Shown here: positions 25,485 through 34,109 of the stretch, in pieces
How positions within the stretch are numbered: position 1 is the first letter of the stretch
How the letters are laid out: each line of letters starts with the position of its first letter
Assembly (NCBI RefSeq): GCF_001428525.1
Contig: NZ_LMHW01000017.1
Coordinates: forward strand, 124,001-188,000
Origin: Flavobacterium sp. Root186
Lineage (GTDB): Bacteria; Bacteroidota; Bacteroidia; Flavobacteriales; Flavobacteriaceae
Direction of reading: 5' to 3'
DNA length: 64,000 nucleotides
Made by a program: the position numbers and the translations under genes
Notes under the pieces: generated by a model
Databases searched by the model: none
What the model was told of the DNA's origin: nothing
The model's input: the letters and a program-made list of their open reading frames with translations, nothing else

Positions 25485-26006
25485 TTATTTGAAGGTTTCT
25501 AACAATGATGAAATCTCCATTTTTTCTTTAGAAACCGAAATTCTTCCAGAACGTACAAACTGCATAATTCCGTATGGTTTGAACTTTTCGTATAATTCTT
25601 CAATTTCTGAACGTCTTCCTGATTTTGAAATCACGAAGAAATCACGAGAAACTGTTACAATCGTAGACTGACTGTCTTTGATGATATTCTGAATTTGTTT
25701 TTCATCAAACAATAAACTTGAAGCAATTTTAAAAAGTGCATTTTCAAGATAAATGGTTTCTTCATCTGTATGGTAAAATGCTTTTATAACTTCAATTTGT
25801 TTTTCGATTTGCCCAACGATATTCTGAACCCATTTTTCAGTTGTATTTACTACAATGATAAATCTTGAAACATTTTCTATTTCTGATTCTGAAACATTTA
25901 GACTTAATATATTAATGTGACGCTTTAAGAATATTCCAGATATTCTATTTAATAAACCCACATTATTTTCTGAGTATACCGATATGGTAAATGTTTTATC
26001 TTCCAT
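25485..26006 (-). CDS. ilvN: Acetolactate synthase small (regulatory) subunit
   Basis: A 173-residue ACT-domain protein. The N-terminal ACT domain (about 1-75) begins FTISVYSENNVGLLNRISGIF with HINILSLNVSESEIE. The second half (about 80-160) is the C-terminal ALS regulatory domain. It binds the large subunit and usually mediates feedback inhibition by valine. Its place between ilvB and ilvC is the standard order. Confidence 0.95.
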   Translation of the reverse strand: MEDKTFTISVYSENNVGLLNRISGIFLKRHINILSLNVSESEIENVSRFIIVVNTTEKWVQNIVGQIEKQIEVIKAFYHTDEETIYLENALFKIASSLLFDEKQIQNIIKDSQSTIVTVSRDFFVISKSGRRSEIEELYEKFKPYGIMQFVRSGRISVSKEKMEISSLLETFK

Positions 26007-26026
26007 TTTGTTTTTTAGTTTATTTT

Positions 26027-26090
26027 GTTTCAGGTTTCAAGTTTCACGTTCTCAGCAGAACTTGAAACTTGAAACTTAAAACTTGAAACC
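26027..26090. repeat. Inverted repeat, GTTTCAAG family, in the ilvB-ilvN gap
   Basis: The left arm at 26034-26051 and its partner at 26059-26076 pair at 17 of 18 positions, with a third GAAACTTAAAACTTGAAAC segment beyond. It is inside the operon, so it does not have to stop transcription. Confidence 0.8.
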
Positions 26091-26095
26091 TTTTT

Positions 26096-27793
26096 TTAGC
26101 TTAATCTAATTTCTGAAACACATGCTCCTGTTGGAATCATTGGGAAAACGTTGTTTTCCTTTTCGACCATGACTTCTAAGAAATAAGAATCTTTTGAAGC
26201 AAGCATTTCAGCAACTGCAGCATCTAAGTCTTCACGTTGTGCAACTTTCTTAGATTTAATATGATAACCTTCGGCAATTGCAGTAAAATTTGGATTAATC
26301 ATTTTTGTTGATGCATATCTGTTATCAAAGAACAATTCCTGCCATTGACGCACCATTCCTAAAAATTCATTATTTAGAATAACAATCTTTACCGGAACCT
26401 GAGTCTGGAAAATTGTTCCTAATTCCTGAATCGTCATCTGGAAACCTCCATCACCAATAATTGCAACAACTTCACGATCTGGTCTTCCCATTTTAGCTCC
26501 AATGGCAGCCGGAAGCGCAAATCCCATTGTACCTAATCCGCCAGAAGTAATATTACTTTTTGTTGAATTGAATTTAGCATAACGACATGCAAACATTTGG
26601 TGCTGACCAACATCTGAAACAATAATGGCATCACCTTTTGAATGTTTGTTGATCATTTCGATAGTTTCTCCCATCGAAATACCTTTACCGTTCGTTGGGC
26701 TTAATTCTTCGTTTATGACAGTTTCTACTTCGATTTTATGTAATTCTTTGAATTCATTATGCCATGAATCGTGTGATTTTTTATCTATCAACGGAATCAA
26801 AGCAGTCAAAGCTTCTTTTACATCACCTAAAACCGCTACTTCTGTTTTTACATTTTTATCAACTTCAGCAGGATCTATTTCAAAGTGAATCACTTTAGCT
26901 TGCTTAGCGTAAGTAGCTAACTTTCCAGTAACACGGTCATCAAAACGCATTCCTAATGCAATTAAAACATCACATTCGTTTGTCAACATATTAGGACCAT
27001 AATTTCCATGCATTCCTAACATACCAACGTTTAATGGATGATCTGTTGGCAAAGCCGAAAGCCCTAAAATTGTCCAACCTGCCGGAATTCCTGATTTCTC
27101 AATGAACCCCTTCAATTGTTCTTCGGCTTGACCCAAAATAATTCCCTGACCGAAAACTATAAAAGGTTTTTTAGCACTATTGATTAAAGCTGCAGCTTCT
27201 GTCACCTTATCTAATTTTAATTTTGGAACAGGAACATAACTTCTAATTGAAGTACATTTTTGATAACTAAAATCAAACTCATCAAACTGAGCATTTTTAG
27301 TAATATCAATCAATACAGGCCCCGGACGTCCGGAACGAGCAATGTAAAACGCTTTTGCAATAATTTCAGGAATCTGAGAAGCTTCAGTAATCTGAAAATT
27401 CCATTTTGTTACCGGGGTTGAAATTCCGATAATATCAGTTTCCTGAAAAGCATCAGATCCTAATAAATGTCTTCCAACTTGTCCGGTAATACAAACCATT
27501 GGAGTTGAATCGATTTGAGCATCGGCAATTCCGGTAACTAAATTTGTTGCTCCCGGTCCAGAAGTAGCAATTGCTACTCCTACTTTTCCTGTCGCTCTTG
27601 CATAGCCCTGAGCGGCATGTGTCGCACCTTGTTCGTGACGTACTAAAACATGGTGTAACTGATCCTGAAATTTATATAATTCGTCGTAAACCGGCATGAT
27701 TGCTCCTCCCGGATAACCATAAATTAAGTCTACTCCTTCTGCTAATAAACATCTAATAACGGCTTCGGCGCCTGATATCCTAATTGTTCCCAT
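26096..27793 (-). CDS. ilvB: Acetolactate synthase large (catalytic) subunit
   Basis: A 565-residue thiamine-diphosphate enzyme that condenses two pyruvate, or pyruvate with 2-oxobutyrate. The N-terminal Pyr domain has the conserved Glu in VLVRHEQGATHAAQGYARATG. The ThDP/Mg motif near residue 445 is GDGGFQMTIQELGTI...NNEFLGMV. The central FAD-binding domain has GMLGMHGNYGPN. The gene is read from ilvD with a 120-bp gap and is followed by ilvN, its regulatory partner. Confidence 0.95.
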   Translation of the reverse strand: MGTIRISGAEAVIRCLLAEGVDLIYGYPGGAIMPVYDELYKFQDQLHHVLVRHEQGATHAAQGYARATGKVGVAIATSGPGATNLVTGIADAQIDSTPMVCITGQVGRHLLGSDAFQETDIIGISTPVTKWNFQITEASQIPEIIAKAFYIARSGRPGPVLIDITKNAQFDEFDFSYQKCTSIRSYVPVPKLKLDKVTEAAALINSAKKPFIVFGQGIILGQAEEQLKGFIEKSGIPAGWTILGLSALPTDHPLNVGMLGMHGNYGPNMLTNECDVLIALGMRFDDRVTGKLATYAKQAKVIHFEIDPAEVDKNVKTEVAVLGDVKEALTALIPLIDKKSHDSWHNEFKELHKIEVETVINEELSPTNGKGISMGETIEMINKHSKGDAIIVSDVGQHQMFACRYAKFNSTKSNITSGGLGTMGFALPAAIGAKMGRPDREVVAIIGDGGFQMTIQELGTIFQTQVPVKIVILNNEFLGMVRQWQELFFDNRYASTKMINPNFTAIAEGYHIKSKKVAQREDLDAAVAEMLASKDSYFLEVMVEKENNVFPMIPTGACVSEIRLS

Positions 27794-27913
27794 TTGGTAT
27801 ATTTTTTTCTCTCTTATTTCTATTTTTTAAGAAATAGAGATTTACACTTTTATAGTTTATTCAAGAATCTTTTTCTTTTTAACTGAAATTGATTTTGAAA
27901 TTGTAATTGAATG

Positions 27914-29587
27914 CTAGTTATCGGTAACACATCCTGTTGATGCGCTTGAAACCGATCTTGCGTATTTAAGTAAAACTCCTCTGTCAACTTTTAGCGGCGG
28001 TTGAACCCAAGCCGCTTTACGAGCTGCATATTCTTCGTCAGATATCTTCAGGTCGATTGTATTTTTTACAGCATCAATGGCAATTATATCTCCATCTTTT
28101 ACTAGCGCAATACCACCACCATCATATGCTTCTGGTGTAACGTGTCCTACCACGAATCCGTGTGAACCTCCGGAGAATCTACCATCTGTAATTAGTGCAC
28201 AGCTGCTTCCTAATCCAGCTCCAATAATAGCTGATGTCGGTTTTAGCATTTCAGGCATTCCCGGACCACCTTTTGGTCCACAACCCCTGATGACGACTAC
28301 ATTACCTGGTTTAATTTTTCCGGCTTGAAGACCAGGAATTACTTCAAATTCTCCTTCAAATACTACAGCTGGTCCTTCAAAATATTCTCCTTCTTTTCCG
28401 CTGATTTTTGCTACAGCACCTTCAGAAGCAAGATTTCCATATAAAACCTGAATATTTCCTGTTGGTTTTAATGCTTTTTGAATTTCGTGAATTACTTGTT
28501 GTCCGTCTTGTAAATCCGGAGTTGAAGCTAAATTTTCAGCAACCGTTTTTCCTGTTACAGTTAAACAATCTCCGTGAATAAGTCCAACTTTTAATAGATA
28601 TTTCATTACTCCGGGAATACCTCCAACTTCATGAATATCTTCCATCATATATTTACCACTTGGTTTCATGTCAGCAAGAACCGGAGTTCTGTCATTAATA
28701 GCCTGAAAATCATCTAAAGTGATTGTTATACCAACAGAGTGAGCCATAGCAATTAAGTGCATAACCGCATTTGTAGAACCTCCTAAAACTGCTACGATTG
28801 TAATAGCATTTTCGAAAGCTTTACGAGTCATAATATCTCTTGGCTTAATATCTTTTTCTAATAAAATTTTAATAGCAGCGCCGGCAGCAAAACATTCGTC
28901 TCTCTTTTCCTGACTTAAAGCAGGGTTAGAAGAGCTGTATGGCATACTCATTCCTAATGCTTCAATTGCAGAAGACATAGTATTTGCAGTGTACATACCT
29001 CCGCAGGCACCAGCACCAGGGCATGCATTTTGGATAACACCTTTAAAATCTTCCGGAGTAATTTCTCCTTTTACTTTTTTTCCTAAAGCTTCAAAAGCAG
29101 AAACAATATTTAAAGATTCTCCTTTCCATTTTCCAGAGTGAATAGAACCTCCATAAACCATCATTGATGGACGATTTAATCTTCCCATTGCGATTAACGC
29201 TCCGGGCATATTTTTGTCACAGCCGGGAATTGCGATGATACTATCGTACCATTGTGCTCCTGCAACTGTTTCTATAGAATCTGCAATTACATCACGAGAT
29301 ACTAATGAATAACGCATTCCTTCTGTACCGTTAGAAATTCCGTCACTTACACCAATAGTATTAAAAATAAGTCCGACCAGATCTGCATCCCAAACACCTT
29401 TTTTAACATCTTTTGCTAAATCATTCAGGTGCATGTTACACGTGTTACCATCGTAACCCATGCTCACAATCCCTACTTGTGCTTTTTTCAAATCTTCTTC
29501 AGTTAAACCAATACCGTACAACATCGCTTGCGCCGCTGGCTGTGTTTGATCTTGAGTGATGGTTTTGCTGTACTTATTTAATTCCAT
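27914..29587 (-). CDS. ilvD: Dihydroxy-acid dehydratase
   Basis: A 557-residue Fe-S enzyme that makes the 2-oxoacid precursors of Val and Ile. Cluster ligand motifs CDKNMPGALIAM near residue 125 and NACPGAGACGGMYTANTMSS near 188 are visible. ITDGRFSGGSHGF near 470 is the C-terminal family signature. It is the first gene after the leader-peptide attenuator at 29617-29745, so its expression, and that of ilvBNC, should be set by Ile/Val-tRNA charging. Confidence 0.95.
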   Translation of the reverse strand: MELNKYSKTITQDQTQPAAQAMLYGIGLTEEDLKKAQVGIVSMGYDGNTCNMHLNDLAKDVKKGVWDADLVGLIFNTIGVSDGISNGTEGMRYSLVSRDVIADSIETVAGAQWYDSIIAIPGCDKNMPGALIAMGRLNRPSMMVYGGSIHSGKWKGESLNIVSAFEALGKKVKGEITPEDFKGVIQNACPGAGACGGMYTANTMSSAIEALGMSMPYSSSNPALSQEKRDECFAAGAAIKILLEKDIKPRDIMTRKAFENAITIVAVLGGSTNAVMHLIAMAHSVGITITLDDFQAINDRTPVLADMKPSGKYMMEDIHEVGGIPGVMKYLLKVGLIHGDCLTVTGKTVAENLASTPDLQDGQQVIHEIQKALKPTGNIQVLYGNLASEGAVAKISGKEGEYFEGPAVVFEGEFEVIPGLQAGKIKPGNVVVIRGCGPKGGPGMPEMLKPTSAIIGAGLGSSCALITDGRFSGGSHGFVVGHVTPEAYDGGGIALVKDGDIIAIDAVKNTIDLKISDEEYAARKAAWVQPPLKVDRGVLLKYARSVSSASTGCVTDN

Positions 29588-29616
29588 TATTGTATTATTT
29601 ATTTTAATTTTTATTC

Positions 29617-29647
29617 AAAAAAAAACCTTCCAGTATTTGGAAGGTTT
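29617..29647 (-). terminator. Attenuator terminator of the ilvDBNC operon
   Basis: On the minus strand AAACCTTCC (29647-29639) pairs with GGAAGGTTT (29631-29623) around a 7-nt loop and runs into nine U residues. It sits between the ilv leader peptide and ilvD and would stop transcription before ilvD unless relieved. Confidence 0.95.
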
Positions 29648-29670
29648 GTAATATAGTTTTTCAATTATAT

Positions 29671-29745
29671 TTATACCATTCCCGATGCAGATGTGCGAAA
29701 CACATTGACAACAACGACAGAAGTAATAATAATTGAGATTTGCAT
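29671..29745 (-). CDS. ilv operon leader peptide (attenuator control peptide)
   Basis: A 24-residue open frame, ATG at 29745 and TAA at 29671-29673, ending 24 bp upstream of the terminator hairpin. It contains three consecutive Ile codons (positions 5-7, after an Ile at 3) and four consecutive Val codons (10-13) plus two more Val, but no Leu codon. That is the composition expected of a peptide sensing Ile and Val charging for the operon downstream. The start-codon region (TGCATC at 29741-29746) can pair with GATGCA at 29684-29689 near the end of the peptide. Ribosome stalling at the Ile or Val runs would free an alternative fold. The role is inferred from these features and from known enterobacterial ilv leaders. 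Confidence 0.9.
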   Translation of the reverse strand: MQISIIITSVVVVNVFRTSASGMV

Positions 29746-29764
29746 CTTTATTTTTTTAGTGTTA

Positions 29765-29772
29765 CAAAAGTA
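29765..29772 (-). promoter_or_regulatory. -7 promoter box of the ilv leader transcript
   Basis: On the minus strand this reads TACTTTTG, an exact TAnnTTTG match, about 20 bp before the leader-peptide start. It implies that ilvDBNC has its own promoter besides any read-through from leuAB. Confidence 0.6.
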
Positions 29773-29854
29773 CGGAAACTTTAAGAACTAAAAAAATAAA
29801 ATCTCAACATTTTCAATACTTCTTGTTATTTAATTCATAATTTTAATAAAAATT

Positions 29855-30973
29855 TTAAACTATTGTCGATTGTCCGATATGAACATTATCATTTCTAAAA
29901 TATAACAGATCATCTTTGCTGAAAATAAAATTGGAAACAAACTCCCCTACTTGATTTGTACCGAATTTTGAATCTGGTTTTAAATCAACTGTAACTACTT
30001 TATATTCAATTGCTTTTTCAATAGCTTTATAAATCACATTTGCTTCTGTAAATAATCCGAAATGTTCTAACAACATTGCCGCTGATAAAATCGAAGCAAT
30101 TGGATTGGCAATATTTTTTCCTTTTGCCTGAGGATAAGATCCGTGGATTGGCTCAAAAAGCGCATTTTTTTCTCCTAAAGATGCCGAAGCCAACAAACCA
30201 ATTGAACCTGTAATAACGCTGGCTTCATCAGATAAAATATCTCCAAATAAATTTTCTGTCAAAATCACATCGAATTGTTTTGGGTTTAAAATGATCTGCA
30301 TTGCTGCATTATCTACAAATAAAAAGTCTAAAAGAACATCCGGATAACTTTCGCCTACTTTTTGAACTACTTTTCTCCATAATCTTGAGGTTTCCAAAAC
30401 ATTAGCTTTGTCTACCATAGTTAACTTTTTGCGTCGGTTTTGTGCCGATTTAAAAGCTAAATGTGCAATTCTTGTAATTTCTTCTTCTGAATATTCACAT
30501 AAATCTGAAGCGTGTGTTCCTTCTTCATTTAATGTTTTCGCTCCAAAATAAGCTCCGCCGGTTAATTCTCTGAAAATAGTAAAATCTGCACCTTCAATAA
30601 TTTCTCTTTTTAAAGGAGATGCGTCTACTAATGCTTTATAAGGCTTTATAGGACGAATATTGGCAAACAATCCTAATTCTTTACGAAGTTTCAATAATCC
30701 CTGTTCCGGACGAACTTTTGCATTTGGGTTATTGTCGTATTTAGGATCACCAATTGCACCAAATAAAACAGCATCAGTATTTAAACAAAGATTTAAAGTT
30801 TGTTCCGGGAGCGGATTTCCGGTTTTGTCAATGGCAATAGCACCCATGAGCGCTTCTTCAAAAACAAATTCATGATTGTACACTTCACCAATAGCGTATA
30901 ATGCTTTTTTGGCCTGTAAAATTACCTCTGGTCCAATTCCGTCTCCTGGTAAAACTGCTATTTTCAAATTCAT
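29855..30973 (-). CDS. leuB: 3-isopropylmalate dehydrogenase
   Basis: A 372-residue homodimeric NAD enzyme of the isocitrate/isopropylmalate dehydrogenase family. AVLPGDGIGPEVI opens the protein. FRELTGGAYFG near residue 145 and VDNAAMQIILNP near 222 are substrate and metal-binding regions. ENLFGDILSDEASVITGSIGLL near 245 is the family signature. It follows leuA by 75 bp. The isomerase genes leuC and leuD that supply its substrate are not in this window. Confidence 0.95.
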   Translation of the reverse strand: MNLKIAVLPGDGIGPEVILQAKKALYAIGEVYNHEFVFEEALMGAIAIDKTGNPLPEQTLNLCLNTDAVLFGAIGDPKYDNNPNAKVRPEQGLLKLRKELGLFANIRPIKPYKALVDASPLKREIIEGADFTIFRELTGGAYFGAKTLNEEGTHASDLCEYSEEEITRIAHLAFKSAQNRRKKLTMVDKANVLETSRLWRKVVQKVGESYPDVLLDFLFVDNAAMQIILNPKQFDVILTENLFGDILSDEASVITGSIGLLASASLGEKNALFEPIHGSYPQAKGKNIANPIASILSAAMLLEHFGLFTEANVIYKAIEKAIEYKVVTVDLKPDSKFGTNQVGEFVSNFIFSKDDLLYFRNDNVHIGQSTIV

Positions 30974-31004
30974 AACGTCTCGTTCTTTATGTATTTAAAT
31001 CCTT

Positions 31005-31046
31005 GTTTTTTCTTTCTTCTTTACTCTTTCTTCTATTTTCTTTTTT
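31005..31046. repeat. Half-copy of the TCTTTACTCTTTCTT repeat in the leuA-leuB gap
   Basis: A pyrimidine-rich stretch (TTTCTTTCTTCTTTACTCTT, then TCTTCTATTTTC) matches the right half of the diverged inverted repeat in the hisD-hisC gap. No pairing left arm is visible. Confidence 0.5.
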
Positions 31047-31048
31047 GA

Positions 31049-32230
31049 CTAGCTTCTTATTAAATCACCTTCAATTTTAGAAGCTTCAATAATCTGGTGA
31101 ATATCTGCATCTACTACTTCTTTTTTAATATCTGCAAATTTCAGGAACTCAATGTATACAATGTCTAATTGTACTTTTGTAAGCTCGTAACCTACTTTTT
31201 TTGCACGGTATGCTAATGCTGCTCTTCCGCTTCTTGCAGTCAAAATGATAGAAGATTCATTTACACCAACATCAAGCGGATCCATGATTTCGTAAGTTGC
31301 TCTGTTTTTGATCACACCATCCTGGTGAATTCCAGAACTGTGTGCAAAAGCATTTGCACCTACGATCGCTTTGTTTGGCTGTACAATCATTCCCATACTT
31401 TCAGAAACTAAACGACTCATTTCGTTTAATTCTCTTGTATTAATGTTTGTATCTAAATTTAAGTATGGATGTTGTTTGAAAATCATTACGACTTCTTCAA
31501 GTGCTGTATTTCCTGCTCTTTCTCCAATACCATTAATAGTACATTCGATTTGTCTTGCTCCATTTATAGCTCCTGCGATAGAGTTTGCAGTTGCCATTCC
31601 TAAATCATTATGACAATGACATGAAAGGATTACGTTTTCGATTCCTTTTACGTTTTCTTTTAAATATTTAATTTTTGCCCCGTATTCTTCTGGAAGACAA
31701 TATCCTGTTGTATCAGGAATATTTAATACCGTTGCACCAGATTTAATCACTTCTTCGCAAACTTTTGCAAGGAAAGCATTGTCTGTTCTACCAGCATCTT
31801 CTGCATAGAATTCAACATCTTCTACATACGTTTTTGCGTGAGCTACTGCAAATTTTGCTCTTGCAATAATATCTTCCGGGGTAGTTTGTAATTTGTGGAG
31901 TATATGAGATTCTGAAGTTCCGATTCCGGTATGGATTCTAGGTCTTTTAGCATGCTTTAAAGCAGCTGCAGCAACATCAATGTCGTTTTTTACGGCTCTT
32001 GTTAATCCGCAGACGGTTGCATTTTCTACAATTTTACAAATCTCAGAGACCGATAAAAAATCGCCCGGACTTGACACAGGAAAACCGGCTTCGATAATAT
32101 CAACTCCCATTTTGTCTAGTCGCTCTGCAATAACTAATTTTTGCTTAGTATCTAACTTACATCCTGGAACTTGTTCACCGTCGCGTAATGTGGTGTCAAA
32201 AATTTGAACTTTCTCTCTATTCATATTCAT
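31049..32230 (-). CDS. leuA: 2-isopropylmalate synthase, short form without regulatory domain
   Basis: A 393-residue homologue of the alpha-isopropylmalate/homocitrate synthase family. FDTTLRDGEQVPG opens the TIM barrel, HCHNDLGMATANS near residue 205 holds metal ligands, and NGIGERAGNTALEEV near 232 is the family signature. Full-length LeuA is usually about 515 residues with a C-terminal leucine-binding domain; here the protein ends after the catalytic and subdomain regions. It is therefore expected to be insensitive to leucine feedback, unless its role is a related condensation. The gene divides from 32380 and starts the leu-ilv cluster. Confidence 0.9.
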   Translation of the reverse strand: MNMNREKVQIFDTTLRDGEQVPGCKLDTKQKLVIAERLDKMGVDIIEAGFPVSSPGDFLSVSEICKIVENATVCGLTRAVKNDIDVAAAALKHAKRPRIHTGIGTSESHILHKLQTTPEDIIARAKFAVAHAKTYVEDVEFYAEDAGRTDNAFLAKVCEEVIKSGATVLNIPDTTGYCLPEEYGAKIKYLKENVKGIENVILSCHCHNDLGMATANSIAGAINGARQIECTINGIGERAGNTALEEVVMIFKQHPYLNLDTNINTRELNEMSRLVSESMGMIVQPNKAIVGANAFAHSSGIHQDGVIKNRATYEIMDPLDVGVNESSIILTARSGRAALAYRAKKVGYELTKVQLDIVYIEFLKFADIKKEVVDADIHQIIEASKIEGDLIRS

Positions 32231-32259
32231 TTATTTAATGTAATTTCACATCTTGATAA

Positions 32260-32267
32260 CAAATATA
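32260..32267 (-). promoter_or_regulatory. -7 promoter box of leuA
   Basis: On the minus strand this reads TATATTTG, an exact TAnnTTTG match, about 30 bp before the leuA start. Confidence 0.55.
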
Positions 32268-32271
32268 TATT

Positions 32272-32307
32272 GTACTTCTTCAGTACGAAATTCATTTTAA
32301 TGAAATT
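32272..32307. promoter_or_regulatory. Two palindromes upstream of leuA, candidate operator
   Basis: GTACT-TCTTC-AGTAC (32272-32286) is an exact dyad between the leuA -7 box and the expected -33 region. A second dyad, TTCATT-TT-AATGAA (32291-32304), adjoins it. A repressor site for leucine-responsive or similar control fits the position; the protein is unknown. Confidence 0.35.
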
Positions 32308-32379
32308 ATACTGTTCATAACACAATTTATAACGACTTAAATATTTAATAATCAATAAGTTATATTATTATTTTTTACA

Positions 32380-33924
32380 ATGGCTAACCATCAAAAAGAT
32401 TTCTTATTTGTTCTGATAAAATCACTTTCCAAATCTGAAAAACGGCAGTTTAAAATTTTTGCAAGCCGATTAGAAACAAGTTCGAATACTAAATTCATTG
32501 AATTATTCAATATTTTAGATAAGTCTGAAACCTATGATGAAAAGCTTATTCTGAAAAGCGGAATTATCAAAAAAGTTCAGTTATCTAACTTAAAATCATA
32601 CTTATACAAACAAATTTTGGTAAGTATTCGTTTGAATATTCCGAGTCAGAACATTCGTTATCAATTGCGTGAACAAATTGATTTTGCTGTTATATTATAT
32701 AATAAAGGTTTATACAAACAGAGTTTAAAAATTCTGGACAAAACAAAACAACAGGCTTTAGAAAATGATGAAAAATATATGGCGTATGAGATTGTCGAGT
32801 TCGAAAAACTGATAGAATCGCAATATATTACCAGAAGTATTCAGGGCCGCGCCGATGAATTGGTCGTTCAGGCCAAAGAATTAAATTACCGAAATACTAT
32901 CTCCAGTAAATTATCGAACCTTTCTCTTCAATTATACGGAATCATGCTGAAAACGGGTTACGTAAAAAGTGATGAAGAGTATAAATATATTGATGATTAT
33001 TTCAACAAGCATATCGCCAAACTAGACGAAACTAAATTTGGTTTCCGTGAAAAGTATTGGTTTTACAACGCTAATCTTTGGCGAAGTTTCCTTGTTCAGG
33101 ACTTTTTAGCGAGTTATAAATTTGCTTATAAGTGGGTTCAGCTTTTTTACGACAATCCAAATATGATTTATCTGAATCCGGTATTTTTCTTAAAAGGAAA
33201 CCACTATTTTCTGGAATCGCTTTATATGCTGAAATATACGTCGAATTTCAAAAGATATCTTTCGCTTTTAGAAGAAACTATTGAAGATCCAAAATTTCCG
33301 GTAAACGATAACATTGCATCACTATCATTTCTATATGTTTACAACAATAAGTTAAATTTACATATTCTCGAAGGTACTTTTGCCGAAAGCGAATATTTAA
33401 TTCCTGAGATTTTAGAAAAAATAAAACTGCACAGTGAACATCTTGATGAGCATCACGAAATGTTGTTTTTCTATAAAATTGCTTCTATTTATTTTGGAAA
33501 TGAAAAGTATAATGAATGCATCCTTTATTTAGATAAAATTATCAACAACAAGAATTTAACCATGCGTGAGGATTTAATGTGTTTTGCGAGACTTTTGTCT
33601 TTGATTGCGCATTATGAATTAGGAAAAGATTATTATTTAGAAAATCATCTTAAAAGCACGTATAAGTTCTTATTGAAAATGAATGATTTACATGAAGTTC
33701 AAAAAGAAATCATTAAGTTTTTAAGAAACTTAAATAACTTCTACCCTGCTGATATTAAGAAGGAATTCAGGAAAATGCACGAACGTTTTGTAGAGCTTGA
33801 AAAAAATACCTACGAAAAAAGAGCTTTCCTATACCTTGATATTATTTCGTGGCTTGAAAGTAAAATTGAGAATCGAAAAATTGCGGATATAATTAAGGAA
33901 AAGGCTAAACTTAACAGTCGTTAA
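32380..33924 (+). CDS. Uncharacterised helical-repeat protein (514 residues)
   Basis: No characterised domain is recognised. The protein is cytoplasmic, with no signal peptide or membrane helix, and almost entirely helical with TPR-like spacing. Examples are YNKGLYKQSLKILDKTKQQ and FGNEKYNECILYLDKIINNK. It begins MANHQKDFLFVLIKSLSKSE, with many lysines, and has a charged C-terminus. It is divergent from leuA and followed by convergent terminators, so it is a single transcription unit. A scaffold or RNA-binding role is imaginable, but the sequence does not decide. Confidence 0.7.
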   Translation: MANHQKDFLFVLIKSLSKSEKRQFKIFASRLETSSNTKFIELFNILDKSETYDEKLILKSGIIKKVQLSNLKSYLYKQILVSIRLNIPSQNIRYQLREQIDFAVILYNKGLYKQSLKILDKTKQQALENDEKYMAYEIVEFEKLIESQYITRSIQGRADELVVQAKELNYRNTISSKLSNLSLQLYGIMLKTGYVKSDEEYKYIDDYFNKHIAKLDETKFGFREKYWFYNANLWRSFLVQDFLASYKFAYKWVQLFYDNPNMIYLNPVFFLKGNHYFLESLYMLKYTSNFKRYLSLLEETIEDPKFPVNDNIASLSFLYVYNNKLNLHILEGTFAESEYLIPEILEKIKLHSEHLDEHHEMLFFYKIASIYFGNEKYNECILYLDKIINNKNLTMREDLMCFARLLSLIAHYELGKDYYLENHLKSTYKFLLKMNDLHEVQKEIIKFLRNLNNFYPADIKKEFRKMHERFVELEKNTYEKRAFLYLDIISWLESKIENRKIADIIKEKAKLNSR

Positions 33925-33962
33925 TTTAAATTTCAATTTTTTAAAATTCCAAATTCCAATAA

Positions 33963-33996
33963 AAAAAGCGTAGAAGATCACATCATTTACGCTTTT
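33963..33996. terminator. Terminator after the helical-repeat gene
   Basis: AAAAAGCGTA (33963-33972) pairs with TACGCTTTT (33988-33996) around a 15-nt loop, with A and T tracts on both sides. Confidence 0.75.
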
Positions 33997-34022
33997 GTCA
34001 TTTCTCCTTCGTCGAAATGACA
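33996..34022. repeat. Palindrome of the TGTCATTTC family
   Basis: TGTCATTTC (33996-34004) and GAAATGACA (34014-34022) pair exactly around CTCCTTCGT. The order is similar to the family of the large repeat at 21331-21426. Confidence 0.7.
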
Positions 34023-34048
34023 TACTATATGGAAAAGTTAAAACCAAT

Positions 34049-34088
34049 AAAAAATCCCAAACTCCATAATTGGAATTTGGGATTTTTT
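34049..34088 (-). terminator. Terminator of the first M1 peptidase gene
   Basis: ATCCCAAACTCC pairs with GGAATTTGGGAT, with A residues before and T residues after; its arms also resemble the AAATTCC repeat family. Confidence 0.8.
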
Positions 34089-34109
34089 ATTTTGGAATTT
34101 TAAAAAAAT

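Noticed and set aside
29855..32230. A leucine-type attenuator before leuA or leuB
   Set aside because: No short frame with Leu codon runs and no U-tailed hairpin was found upstream of leuA; the leuA-leuB gap has only a pyrimidine-rich half-repeat.
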